Assembly: GCA_016893485.2 (NCBI GenBank)
Contig: JAFEKX020000001.1
Span: 8,821,501-8,885,500, forward strand
Direction of reading: 5' to 3'
Origin: Streptomyces sp. P3
GTDB lineage: Bacteria > Actinomycetota > Actinomycetes > Streptomycetales > Streptomycetaceae
DNA: 64,000 bases
The number at the start of each line of letters is the position of its first letter. Within the stretch, counting starts at the first letter, position 1. The notes below the pieces were generated by a model. It saw only the letters and a list, made by a program, of their open reading frames with translations. It made no database searches and was not told where the DNA came from. A program made the translations under genes and the position numbers. Shown here in pieces: positions 40,638 through 50,209 of this stretch.

Positions 40638-42909
40638 TTGACCCGGCATGACCGTTTTCCGCACCACCCCAGATACACCGCCGCCCTGGTACTGACCGCC
40701 GTCGGCACCCTGCTGGCGGCCGGCATGCAGACCGGTGCCGCCTCCGCCGCACCAGGCGGCGACCGCGCCCCCGCGAAGATCCTGGCCACCCCCGGGCCGG
40801 AGCGGCACCGGCCGCCCTGTCGCCCGCGAAGCACGCCGCCCTCCTCAAGAGCGCCGGCGCGGCCGTCAAGAACACGGCGCGGACCCTCGGCCTCGGCGCC
40901 AAGGGAGAAGCTCGTCGTCAAGGACGTCACGCAGGACGCCGACGGCACCACCCACACCCGCTACGAGCGCACCTACCCGGGCTGCCGTCCTCGGCGGCGA
41001 CCTGGTCGTCCACGCCAAGAGCGGCCGTCTCACCGTGTCCAAGGCCGCGAAGGCCGACCTGACCCTGCCCGACATCACCGCGAACGTGTCGGTGGCGACC
41101 GTCAAGGCCAAGGCCCTCACGACCGCCGAGAAGGCGGGCGGCGAACAGGCCAAGCTCGACGGCGCCCCGCGACTCGTCGTCTGGGCCGCCGGAGCCAAGC
41201 CCGTCCTCGCCTGGGAGGCGGTGGTCGGCGGCTTCCAGGAGGACGGCACGCCCAACGAACTCCACGTCATCACCGACGCCGACTCGGGCAAGGCCCTGTT
41301 CCGCTACCAGGGCATCGAAACGGGCACCGGCACCGGCCAGTTCAACGGATCGGTCCCGCTCAGCACCACGCTCTCCGGCTCGACATACCAGCTCGTCGAC
41401 GGCGACCGCGCCGGCCACCGCACCTACGACCTGAACCAGGGCACTTCCGGCACGGGCACCCTCTTCACCGATGACAACGATGTCTGGGGTGACGGGACCC
41501 AGAGCAACCGGCAGACCGCGGGCGTGGACGTCGCGTTCGGGGCAGCGGCGACCTGGGACTACTACAAGGACGTCTTCGGCCGCAACGGCATACGCAACGA
41601 CGGGGTCGCCGCCTACAGCCGGGCCCACTACGGCAACGGCTACGTGAACGCGTTCTGGGACGACTCCTGCTTCTGCATGACCTACGGCGACGGCTCGGGC
41701 AACACCCACCCGCTGACCGCGCTGGACGTGGCCGCGCACGAGATGAGCCACGGCGTCACCGCCGCGACCGCGGGCCTCACCTACTCCGGCGAGTCGGGCG
41801 GCCTCAACGAAGCCACCTCCGACATCTTCGCCGCCGCCGTGGAGTTCCACGAGAACCTGCCCGCCGATCCGCCGGACTACCTCGTCGGCGAGAAGATCGA
41901 CATCAACGGCAACGGCACACCGCTGCGTTACATGGACAAGCCGTCCAAGGACGGCGCCTCCCGCGACTACTGGAGTTCGACGCTCGGCAGCGTCGACGTC
42001 CACTACTCCTCGGGCCCGGCGAACCACCTCTTCTACCTGCTGTCCGAGGGCAGCGGCGCGAAGACCGTCAACGGCGTCTCCTACGACAGTCCCACCTACG
42101 ACGGCCAGCCGGTCACCGGCATCGGCATCGACAACGCCCAGAAGGTCTGGTACCGGGCGCTCACCACGTACATGACCTCGTCCACCAACTACGCCGGCGC
42201 CCGCACCGCGACCCTTCAGGCCGCCGCGGACCTCTTCGGCGCCTACAGCCCGACCTACCTCGCCGTGGCCGACGCCTGGGCGGCGATCAACGTCGGCAGC
42301 CGGATCGCCCTCGGCGTGAACGTGGCCCCGATCGCCGGTCAACTCAGCGGCGTAGGACAGGCGGTGTCCCTGCAGACGGACGCCTACACCACCAACTCCG
42401 GTGCGGGCCTGACCTATTCGGCGACGGGACTGCCCGACGGGCTGACCATCAGCGACACCGGACTGATCTCCGGCGTCCCGACCACCCTCGGGACCAGTGA
42501 CGTCACGGTGACCGTCACCGACGACACCGGCGCGAGCGCCACCGCCGCCTTCACCTGGCGGGTGGCCAACATCTACGCCAGCAACACCCGCGTCGACATC
42601 CCCGACAACGCGGGCGCCGTGGAGTCCCCGATCACGGTCACCGGCCGCGACGGCAACGCCTCGGCCACCACCCAGGTCTACGTCAAGATCGTCCACACCT
42701 ACCGGGGCGACCTCACCGTCGACCTCGTCGGACCGAACGGCACCGTCTACTCGCTGCTGAACCGTGCGGGCGGCTCCGCCGACAACGTCGACCAGACCTT
42801 CACCGTCGACGCCTCCGCCCAACCGGTCGACGGCACCTGGACGTTGCGGGTGCAGGACCACGCGGCGATCGACGTCGGCTACATCGAGCAGTGGCAGCTC
42901 ACCCCGTGA
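40638..42909 (+). CDS. Secreted thermolysin-type (M4) metalloprotease with Ig-like and P domains (four indels)
   Basis: About 757 residues. The TTG at 40638 follows AAGGAG. The signal peptide is YTAALVLTAVGTLLAAGMQT ending ASA-A. A propeptide (KAALTTAEKAGGEQAKLDG region) precedes the M4 core. The zinc site is DVAAHEMSHGVTAATAG (HExxH) with the third ligand in GGLNEATSDIFAA and the proton donor in VHYSSGPANHLFYL. A He_PIG/cadherin-like module (VAPIAGQLSGVGQ...) and a C-terminal proprotein-convertase P domain (YRGDLTVDLVGPNGTVYSLL) follow. Indels are all in the propeptide, near 40798, 40907 (gain) and two near 40981-40990; the catalytic part is intact. Confidence 0.85.
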
Positions 42910-42959
42910 ACAGGCCGGTCCAGCCGCGTGGTTAGCGGCTGAGCGGGCTCCGATCGGAC

Positions 42960-43005
42960 GGCCGCGTCCGGGTGACGGCACAGCAGCCGCCACCCGGGCG
43001 CGGCC
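42960..43005. terminator. Bidirectional terminator hairpin
   Basis: GGCCGCGTCCGGGTG pairs with CACCCGGGCGCGGCC, a 15-bp stem with one mismatch and a 16-nt loop. It lies in the 139-bp gap where the protease and the SDR converge. Confidence 0.75.
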
Positions 43006-43048
43006 ACAACTGTCGTACCCGACACCTCAGTTGCGCCGTGCGCCCCGG

Positions 43049-43936
43049 TCACGGTGTGATCAGCAGGTCCTGCTCCAGCAGCGGGGTGCCGCCGTGCCAG
43101 TCCAGGGCCTTGCCGAAGCGGACCAACTCGCCGTAGAGCGTGGGGTCCACGTGCTCGCTGAAGACGAGGTCGAGCACGGCGCCCGCCGCCTCGGCCGGGG
43201 ACCGGGCCTCGCTGAAGTCGCTGAACCAGGGGCGGGACGTGGCCGTGTCGACCATGCCCGGGCAGACGGACGCGACGAGGGTGCCGGTCGCGAGGTCGCG
43301 CTCGCGACGCTCCGCGGCGACCGCGCGGACGGCGGCGACCTGAGCCACCTTCGAGGGCACGTTCAGCCACAGCGGCCAGCCCGCCTCGGCCGTCGTCCCG
43401 TGGTGGACGGCGCTGCGCCAGGACTCGACGGCGTACTCGACCTGGTCCAGGCTCGCGCCGTCGAACAGGTGGTGCAGGGCGGGGTCCAGGTGACCGAGGG
43501 TGCCGAGGCTGCTGGCCACGACGAGGAACCGGCCGCCGGGGCGCAGGACGGGCCCGAAGGAGCGGAGCATCGCGTGGGTGGCGGTGTTGGAGACGTCGAT
43601 GAACTCGTCGGCGCGCGCGGCCTGCGACTCCCCGGGCAGCATCCGGGTCACCGCGTTCGAGATGACGATGTCGACCCCGCCGTGCCGCCGCCGCAGGTCG
43701 GTGGCGAGGTCCGCGATGGCGTCGGTGTCGGTGACGTCCAGGACCCGGCCCTCGACCTGGCTGCGGGTGCCGGGCAGGTTCGCGACCTCCTGGGCTGCGT
43801 CGGTGACCCGCCCCTGGTCGCGACCGGTGAGCAGGACCAGATCGGCGGGGCCCAGCCGGGCTGCCAGGCCTTCGACGAGGGCGCGGCCGAGTCCTTGGTT
43901 GGAGCCCGTGACGAGGGCGATGCGTGAAGCGTTCAT
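43049..43936 (-). CDS. Short-chain dehydrogenase/reductase
   Basis: An intact 295-residue protein. The ATG at 43936 begins MNASRIALVTGSNQGLGRAL, the TGxxxGxG cofactor motif. It continues DIVISNAVTRMLPG (NxxxG-like position altered to S-N-A), FLVVASSLGTLGHLD and VCPGMVDTATSRPW, a PG motif typical of classical SDRs. The expected YxxxK is not clear around VNVPSKVAQVAAVRA, so catalysis may be unusual. Divergent from a LysR gene, with a TTACGCA dyad between them, hence probably its target. Similar LysR/SDR pairs also occur at 57.7-59.7 kb. Confidence 0.8.
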   Translation of the reverse strand: MNASRIALVTGSNQGLGRALVEGLAARLGPADLVLLTGRDQGRVTDAAQEVANLPGTRSQVEGRVLDVTDTDAIADLATDLRRRHGGVDIVISNAVTRMLPGESQAARADEFIDVSNTATHAMLRSFGPVLRPGGRFLVVASSLGTLGHLDPALHHLFDGASLDQVEYAVESWRSAVHHGTTAEAGWPLWLNVPSKVAQVAAVRAVAAERRERDLATGTLVASVCPGMVDTATSRPWFSDFSEARSPAEAAGAVLDLVFSEHVDPTLYGELVRFGKALDWHGGTPLLEQDLLITP

Positions 43937-43979
43937 GACTGCCACGGTAGGAACTCGCCGGGTGTGCGTCCAACGAAAG

Positions 43980-44002
43980 TTACGCACCACTAGTATGCGT
44001 AA
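43980..44002. promoter_or_regulatory. LysR-type operator between SDR and LysR
   Basis: TTACGCA-CCACTAGTA-TGCGTAA has perfect 7-bp arms and contains the T-N11-A LysR box. It ends 5 bp before the LysR ATG at 44008 and lies 43 bp upstream of the SDR start. Confidence 0.7.
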
Positions 44003-44007
44003 ACGTC

Positions 44008-44948
44008 ATGGACTTCACGGATGTGTCACTCACCGCCCTGCGTGTCTTCCGCGCGGTCGCGGAGCAGGGAACCTTCACCGCGGCCGCCGCCTCGCTGGGC
44101 TACACCCAGTCCGCGGTGTCCCGCCAGATCGCCGCGATCGAACGGGCCGCGGGCGCCGAACTGCTCGAACGGCGCCGCGACGGCGTACGGCTCACCCCGG
44201 CCGGCCGGGTCGTCCTGCGCCGGGCGACCGTCGTGCTGGACGAGATCGACGCGACCGCGCGCGAGCTGTCCGGGCTGCCGACGGAGGCGGCGACCGTGCG
44301 CCTGGGCTGGTTCCCCAGCGCGGGCGCGGTCCTGGTGCCCCGCGCCCTGGCCGCCCTGCGCCGCACCGACCCCGACCTGCGTGTCGTCAGCCGCGAGGGC
44401 GGCACCCCGGCCCTCGTCCGCGCCCTGCGCGCCGGCAGCCTCGACCTGGCGCTGCTGGCGTCGGCACCGCCGTTCCGGCCGCCGGACACGGAGTCGCCCC
44501 CGCTGGTCCTGCACACGCTGACGGAGCGCCCGCTGTGCCTAGCCGTGCCCGCGACGCATCCGCTGGCCCGCGGCGACTACGTCGACGTGGCCGACCTGCG
44601 CGGCCAACGCTGGATCGCGAGCACCTCCTCCGGCGAGGACCGCCTCATGGGGGTGTGGCCGGGCCTGGACGAACGCCCCGAGATCGCCCACACGGCCCGC
44701 GACTGGCTGGCCAAGCTCCAACTCGTGGCCGCAGGCGCCGGCTTGACCACAATCACCGGCTCCCTCGCCCCCGCCGCCCCACCGGGCGTACGCGTCCTAC
44801 CGGTACGCGGCGGCCCCCAGGAAACCCGCCGCCTACTGCTGGCCCGCTTGCCGGGGACGCCTTCGGAGGCGGTGACGCGGGTGGCGGGGGCGATTCGGGG
44901 GTGGCGCTTGATGCGTACGGTTCGGATGCGGGGGGTGTGCGGCAGTGA
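44008..44948 (+). CDS. LysR-family transcriptional regulator (3' frameshift)
   Basis: About 313 residues. The winged HTH is LTALRVFRAVAEQGTFTAAA, ASLGYTQSAVSRQIAAIERA then GAELLERRRDGVRLTPAG. The effector domain starts TVRLGWFPSAGAVLVPRALA. Near the end the G run 44897-44901 lacks one base. Correcting it gives AGAIRGVALDAYGSDAGG and the stop at 44946-44948. Without the correction the frame overruns through the next genes. Divergent SDR and the shared dyad indicate autoregulation and control of the SDR. Confidence 0.82.
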
Positions 44949-45009
44949 ACCCCCGTGGATACGACGGGATGGTCCAATACGGCCTTCCGCGCGGGAGGTT
45001 GACCCCTTT

Positions 45010-45220
45010 CGCGAGAGAGACGCCTCCCCGCGAACGTCCCCGTGGCGGACAGGGTCCCCGCCGCCAGTACGGTTCCGAACCTACGGGCGTCCGGACGTGT
45101 GCCGTAGGCGGCCCGCTCCTCGTCGGGGCGTGAGGCGGGCAACAGGGCGCCGATCGTCACCAGGGACACGAAGCCCAGTGCCGCCACCACGACGACCGGC
45201 ACCGGCCAGCCGTCGCGCAC
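45010..45220 (-). pseudogene. Fragment resembling one helix pair of an MFS transporter
   Basis: On the minus strand the frame reads RDGWPVPVVVVAALGFVSLV then TIGALLPASRPDEE, the pattern of helix 6 plus central loop of MFS drug exporters. No start, no neighbouring helices and no continuation are found. Downstream residues (YGTRPDARRFGTVLAAGTLS) look unrelated. It fills part of the 388-bp gap 44949-45336. The identification is tentative. Confidence 0.35.
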
Positions 45221-45221
45221 A

Positions 45222-45237
45222 TGTGATGCAGGTCACA
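45222..45237. promoter_or_regulatory. Crp-type binding site upstream of the SsgA-like gene
   Basis: TGTGATGCAGGTCACA is a perfect TGTGA-N6-TCACA dyad. It also fits GTG-N6-GNCAC, the Streptomyces Crp consensus as I recall it. It is centred about 108 bp upstream of the ATG at 45337. Confidence 0.6.
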
Positions 45238-45336
45238 CTAATTCGTTCGAGGTTCCGCGTAATGCGAAGGGCACCTGCGAGGTCGTACAGGCACACGGCA
45301 ATCCGGCCGACCTCACATCCGCAGTGGAGACCGACC

Positions 45337-45749
45337 ATGGACATCACCCTCGAGCAGCCCACCCGAGCCCGGCTGATCACGGCGGACGACACCGAGATCG
45401 CCGTGTCCGCCACGCTCCGCTACCTCGCCTCGGACCCGCTGGCCGTGCACCTCGACTTCCCGCCCGCGGTCTCCTCGACGGCGAGGGCGTCACCTGGACC
45501 TTCGCCCGCGCGCTGCTGGAGGAGGGGCTGCGCAGGCCGGCCGGCGGCGGCGACGTGCACCTGTGGCCGTGCGGCCGGGACCGCACGGTGCTGGAGTTCC
45601 ACTCGCCGTTCGGACTCGCCCTGCTCCACTTCCACACCCCGGAACTGCGCCGCTTCCTGCTGCGGACCTACGACATCGTGGCCACCGGACAGGAGGACAT
45701 GGACACGGTCGTCGACCGGAGCCTGACCGCCCTTTTCGGGATCGTCTGA
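45337..45749 (+). CDS. SsgA/SsgB-like sporulation and cell-division protein (frameshifted)
   Basis: About 138 residues. The ATG at 45337 follows GGAGA. It reads ARLITADDTEIAVSATLRYL, VTWTFARALLEEGLRRPAGG, GDVHLWPCGRDRTVLEFHSP and LRRFLLRTYDIVATGQEDMD, the SsgA-like protein fold unique to sporulating actinomycetes. SALPs guide septum placement and peptidoglycan remodelling during sporulation. One base is missing at 45468-45469, and restoring it gives PAGLLDGEGVTW. Which paralogue (SsgA-G) it is cannot be decided. A Crp-like site lies upstream. Confidence 0.85.
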
Positions 45750-45887
45750 GCGCGACCCGGCCCCCGGAAGCGGTTTTGACTTTTGTTCACCTCCGGCTAA
45801 CCGTCCGGGTATGGACCTTGGCGATCACCCCGTGCACCCTTGCGCGCGGTGTGCCGCTCGGGCACGCCTGTGACGAGGGCGGGGCGT

Positions 45888-47916
45888 ATGACACCGATCA
45901 GCCGAAGAGGCTTCGTGGGGCTCGGTGCCACCGTGGCGGCGGGCATGGCGACGGGCACCGGCGCACGGCCGGCGGTCGCGGCGCGGAGCGCGACGGCGGC
46001 GACCGGCACGATCTCGGATGTGAAGCACGTGGTGATCCTCATGCAGGAGAACCGCAGCTTCGACCACTACTTCGGACGCCTCAAGGGTGTCCGCGGCTTC
46101 GACGACCGCAGCGGCATCACGCTGAGCGGCGGCTACCCGGTCTTCAACCAGCCCAACGGCGGTGGCCGGCAGTACCCGTGGAAGCTGAGCGCCACCCCGG
46201 CCGCGGGCGGTCATGACGGCGAGACCCTCGCCCAGTGCAACGGCGACCTGCCGCACTCCTGGTCATCCCAGCACTCGGCATGGAACAAGGGCCGCCTCGA
46301 CAACTGGGTCTCGGGCGTGGGCAATGTCCGCTCGCTGGGCTATCTGGACCGCTCGGACATCCCGTTCCACTACGCGCTCGCCGACAACTACACGATCTGC
46401 GACGCCTACTTCTGCTCCACGCTCAGCGCGACCGGCCCCAACCGCACCTATCTGTGGAGCGGCAAGGTCGACTCCTCCAGCTACGACGGCGGCGACGAGT
46501 CCGGCCTCACCTGGCAGACCTACGCCGAGTCCCTGCAGAACGCCGGAGTGACCTGGAAGGTCTACCAGAACGCGGCCGACAACTACGGCGACAACGGCTG
46601 CGCCTACTTCAAGAACTTCGCCAACTCCAAGGCGGGCAGCCCCTTTACGACCGCGGCATGTCCTCCGTCCCGGCCGCCACCGGCTCCACCCCGACGACAT
46701 CGCCGCCGCCATCAAGGCCGACGTCCTCGCGGGCACCCTCCCGCAGGTCTCCTGGGTGGTCCCCAACCAGGCCTTCTCCGAGCACCCCTACGCCCCGCCC
46801 GGCGACGGCGCGCACTTCGTCAGCCTCGTCTACCAGGCCCTCGCCGCCGACCCGGACGTCTTCGACTCGACCGTCCTGTTCCTCAACTACGACGAGAACG
46901 ACGGCTACTTCGACCACGTCCCGCCGCCCGCCCCGCCCGCCGGGACCGACGGCGAGTTCCTCAACGGCGTCCCGTACGGCTTCGGCTTCCGCGTCCCGAT
47001 GATCGTCATCTCGCCCTGGACGCGCGGTGGTTGGGTCTCCTCCGAGGTCTTCGAGCACACCTCGGTCCTGCGCTTCCTGGAGACCTGGACCACGACCCTC
47101 GGCAAGCCCGCCGCCTGCCCGAACATCAGCACCTGGCGCCGCAAGGTCAGCGGCGACCTGACCGGAGTCTTCGACTTCGCCAACCCGGTCTACGGCGCGG
47201 TGTCCCTGCCCGCGACCAGCGTCATCGGCCTCTCCACCTGCGGCCCGCTGCCCAACCCGGTGCCGACGAACAACGCCCTGCCCGTCCAGGAGACTGGCAC
47301 CCGCCCCGCCCGCGCGCTGCCATACCAGCCCAACGGGTACCTGGATCACCTGGAGTTCGGGGCGAGCGGCAAGATCCTCGCCTGGTTCGCCATGACCAAC
47401 CAGGGCGGCGCCGCGAAGAGCGCCGCCCACCTCTCCATCCACCCCAACGCCTACCGCGACACCACGCCCTGGCAGTACACGGTCGACCCGGGCGGCACCG
47501 CCTCCGACTACTTCAACATCGGGACCGGCTACGGCAGCGGCAAGTACGACATCACCATGGTCGGCCCCAACCGCTTCCTGCGCCGCTTCCAGGGCGACGC
47601 GACGAAAGCGGGCAAGTCCGTTGAGGTGAGCGCCCGTTACGCCGTCGAGCCGGGCACGGGCAAGCTGGCGATCTACTTCAGGATGGCCAACTCGTCAGCC
47701 GCCTCGGTGAAGTTCACCATCACCTCCAACCACTACCGCGGCGACGGACCGTGGACCTACACCGTCGCCGCGGGCGCGTCCACGGAGGACTACTTCAACG
47801 CCGTGGCGTACCAGGGCGGTTGGTACGACTTCACGGTGACCGTCGACTCCGACGCGACCTGGTCGCGCCGGTTCACCGGGCACCTGGAGTCGGGCGCGGC
47901 GAGCGTCAGCGGCTGA
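45888..47916 (+). CDS. Secreted (Tat) phospholipase C / phosphoesterase (two indels)
   Basis: About 677 residues. The ATG at 45888 is followed by the twin-arginine signal PISRRGFVGLGATVAAGMAT. The phosphoesterase motif is HVVILMQENRSFDHYFGRLK, with DNYTICDAYFCSTLSATGPN, VLFLNYDENDGYFDHVPPPA and VPMIVISPWTRGG completing the active site. Two C-terminal DUF756 modules (about 85 residues each) end in RFLRRFQGD and WSRRFTGHLESG. This is the architecture of non-haemolytic phospholipase C. Losses in the C runs 46640-46643 and 46689-46692 are repaired by one C each. It overlaps the convergent oxidoreductase by 11 bp. Confidence 0.87.
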
Positions 47917-48930
47917 GGTCGGCGTACAACTCCGGGCGCGGGACGAGGTCGACGGCCACCCGGCCGCCGCTCTCCAGCGCCCGGACCCCGGCCTCGGCGA
48001 TCGCGGAGGAGGCGTAGCCGTCCCACACGCTCGGGCCGGTGACCAGGCCGCGCCGGGTGGCGTCGACCCAGGACTGCACCTCGCGGTCGTAGGCCTCCGC
48101 GAACCGGACGAGGTAGTCCAGCGGCACGTCCTCGTGGGCGCTGCCCCGGGTGGTGACGACCATCGAGTGGTCCTCGCCGATCCGGGCGCTGCCCGCCTCG
48201 CACACGGCCTCGCAGCGCACCTGGTAGCCGAAGCCGCAGTTGACGAAGATCTCGACGTCGACCAGGGCGCCGCCGTCGGTCTCGAAGAGGACGAGCTGCG
48301 GGTCGACCAGGCCCTCGGGGGCGTTCGCCGACGAGCGCGGGCTGAGCACCCTCACCGCGGTGAGTTCCTGGCCGAGCAGCCAGCGGGCCGCGTCGATCTC
48401 GTGCGACACCGAGCTGTCGATGAGCATCGCCGAGGTGAAGTACGACGGCGACGACACATTGCGGTGGGTGCAGTGCAGCATCAGGGGGCGGCCCAACTGC
48501 CCGCTGTCCAGCAGGGACTTGAGGCGCTGGTACTCCGCGTCGTAGCGCCGCATGAACCCGATCTGGGCGAGCCGCCGCCCGAGCCGTGCCTCCGCCTCCA
48601 CCACGCGGAGCGCGCCGGTGGAGTCCGGCACCATGGGCTTCTCGCACAGCACCGGAAGGCCGCGTGCGAAGGCCGCGAGCAGCGCCTCCTCGTGCGCGGG
48701 ACCCGGCGAGGCGACGAGCACCGCCTGGACCCCGGGGCGTCCAGCGCGGCCACCGCGTCCTCGTGCACCGCGACCGCGTCCAGACCGGCCGCCGCCTCCT
48801 TGGCGCGAGCCGTGTCCGGGTCGGCCACGGCGGCGACCCTGGCGCCGCTCACCACCTGGTCGAGGCGTCGTATGTGGTCGGCTCCCATGTGCCCCGCACC
48901 CAGTACGGCCACGCCCAGCAGGTCACCCAC
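47906..48930 (-). CDS. Gfo/Idh/MocA oxidoreductase, inositol-dehydrogenase-like (frameshifted)
   Basis: About 342 residues. The GTG at 48930 follows GGGAG and gives MGDLLGVAVLGAGHMGADHI, a GxGxxG Rossmann start. It continues LPVLCEKPMVPDSTG (the EKP motif with the catalytic Lys) and SVSHEIDAARWLLGQELTAV, the H-E-I-D active site. These fit NAD-dependent sugar or inositol 2-dehydrogenases. One base is missing at the C run 48730-48733; adding it restores LDAPGVQAVLVASPGPAHEE. No other inositol genes are nearby, so the substrate stays open. Confidence 0.83.
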
Positions 48931-49043
48931 GTGCGCACTCCCTCTCCGTCGACGATCACGCCGTAGCGTACGCCGAAGGGGAGGGCGGCCTCAGGGGCGA
49001 AGGTCGGCCTCAGGGGTGCGCCGGACTCCGCGGCGCGGCGGGC

Positions 49044-50143
49044 TCAGTAGCGCAGTACGCCCGCGATGCCCTCCGCGTCGGTCAGGGTGCCGTCGGGGAC
49101 GAAGCGGACCTCGGCGCCGGTCTCCAGGCACTGTTCGACGATCTCGTCCACGATGTCCTCACGGGCGTCGAGGTCGCCGCTGTCGGCCGGGACCAGGTGG
49201 TCGCCGTGGTCGTCGCGGACCGTGACGCGGTAGTTCTCCTCGACGGCCAGCAGCCGGACCCGGCCCTCCCGGGCGTTCTGCCAGACCTCATCGACGCCGG
49301 CCGCGAACTCCTTGCGCCCGCGCGCCGATTCGAGCTCGCGGGTCACGGTGACGGTGCTCTTGCGCGCCTCGGCGTCGACCAGGGGCCGTACGGCCTGCCA
49401 CACGGCGTCGGGTGTGCCGTGCGCGAGGCCCCCGTGCGCGATGTGCACCGCGTCCTTGGTGGCGCTGCCGACCTCGTCGAAGGCGGACAGGGCGGCCTGG
49501 TCGCCGGTGACGTAGAGCGGGCGCCGGTGCTCGCGCAGGACCCGGCCCATCGCCGTGTCCGCCTCGCGCAGGAAGTGGCGGGTGTCCTCGTCGCGGAAGG
49601 TGCTCGGGATGTCGCCGATCCGCTCCTGCCGCTCTGCGTCGAAGTTGTCCCGGTGGTCGCGGGTCAGCGGGAAGCCGCCGGTGTGGGTCTCGGTGACCCG
49701 GTCGACCCCGCCGTTCCACAGCGTCACGCGGTCCGCGGCGAGCGACAGCACCCAGAACGGGCGCTCGGAAGCCTGCGCGGAGACGAGATTGCGGGTCAGG
49801 AACGTGTCGGAGAGCACCCACGCTCCGGTACGGACCTGGCGAGGGACCACACCTGGTGCTCGCCCGGCGCGGCGAAGATCACCAGGCCGTCCTCGGCGTG
49901 CGCCAGATCGACCTCGGCGAGGGCCTGGTCGAGCTGCCGGGAGACGTCGATGCGCCGCTCCCGGGGACGGCCGGATCGGCCTCCAGCTGCTTCTTGGCCT
50001 CGGCCAGCACATTGCGCAGCCGGACCGGATCCTGGGCGTTGTCGGGCTCGCGACGATGTGTCGGGGTGAGCACGGAGACCGCGGGGTAGGGGGCGCGGGC
50101 GCCGCAGTTCGGTGAGGGTGGCGGGACTCAGTGCGTGCTCCAT
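49044..50143 (-). CDS. eRF1-like protein, baeRF family 3 type (three indels)
   Basis: About 368 residues from the ATG at 50143 (MEHALSPATLTELR). It reads VSVLTPTHRREPDNAQDPVR, LRNVLAEAKKQLEADPAVP, ALAEVDLAHAEDGLVIFAAP, ERPFWVLSLAADRVTLWNGG and VRLLAVEENYRVTVRDDHGD. This is the layout of bacterial archaeo-eukaryotic release-factor-like proteins of family 3, sometimes labelled chemotaxis proteins. They resemble eRF1 domains 2-3 and are proposed to act on stalled ribosomes or stress RNA. Indels are at 50089-50093 (gain), 49963-49966 and about 49817-49822. Divergent from the arginine antiporter. Confidence 0.6.
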
Positions 50144-50209
50144 AACAGCACGATAGGGCCGATTCAGGGATGGGGCATATGGGGGAAGCCCGCCAGGCAA
50201 GAGGGGCAT

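Noticed and set aside
40927..42993. A long minus-strand ORF (688 codons) opposite the M4 protease
   Set aside because: Antisense shadow of a strongly conserved protease; composition is Val/Gly/Asp repeats with no recognisable domain.
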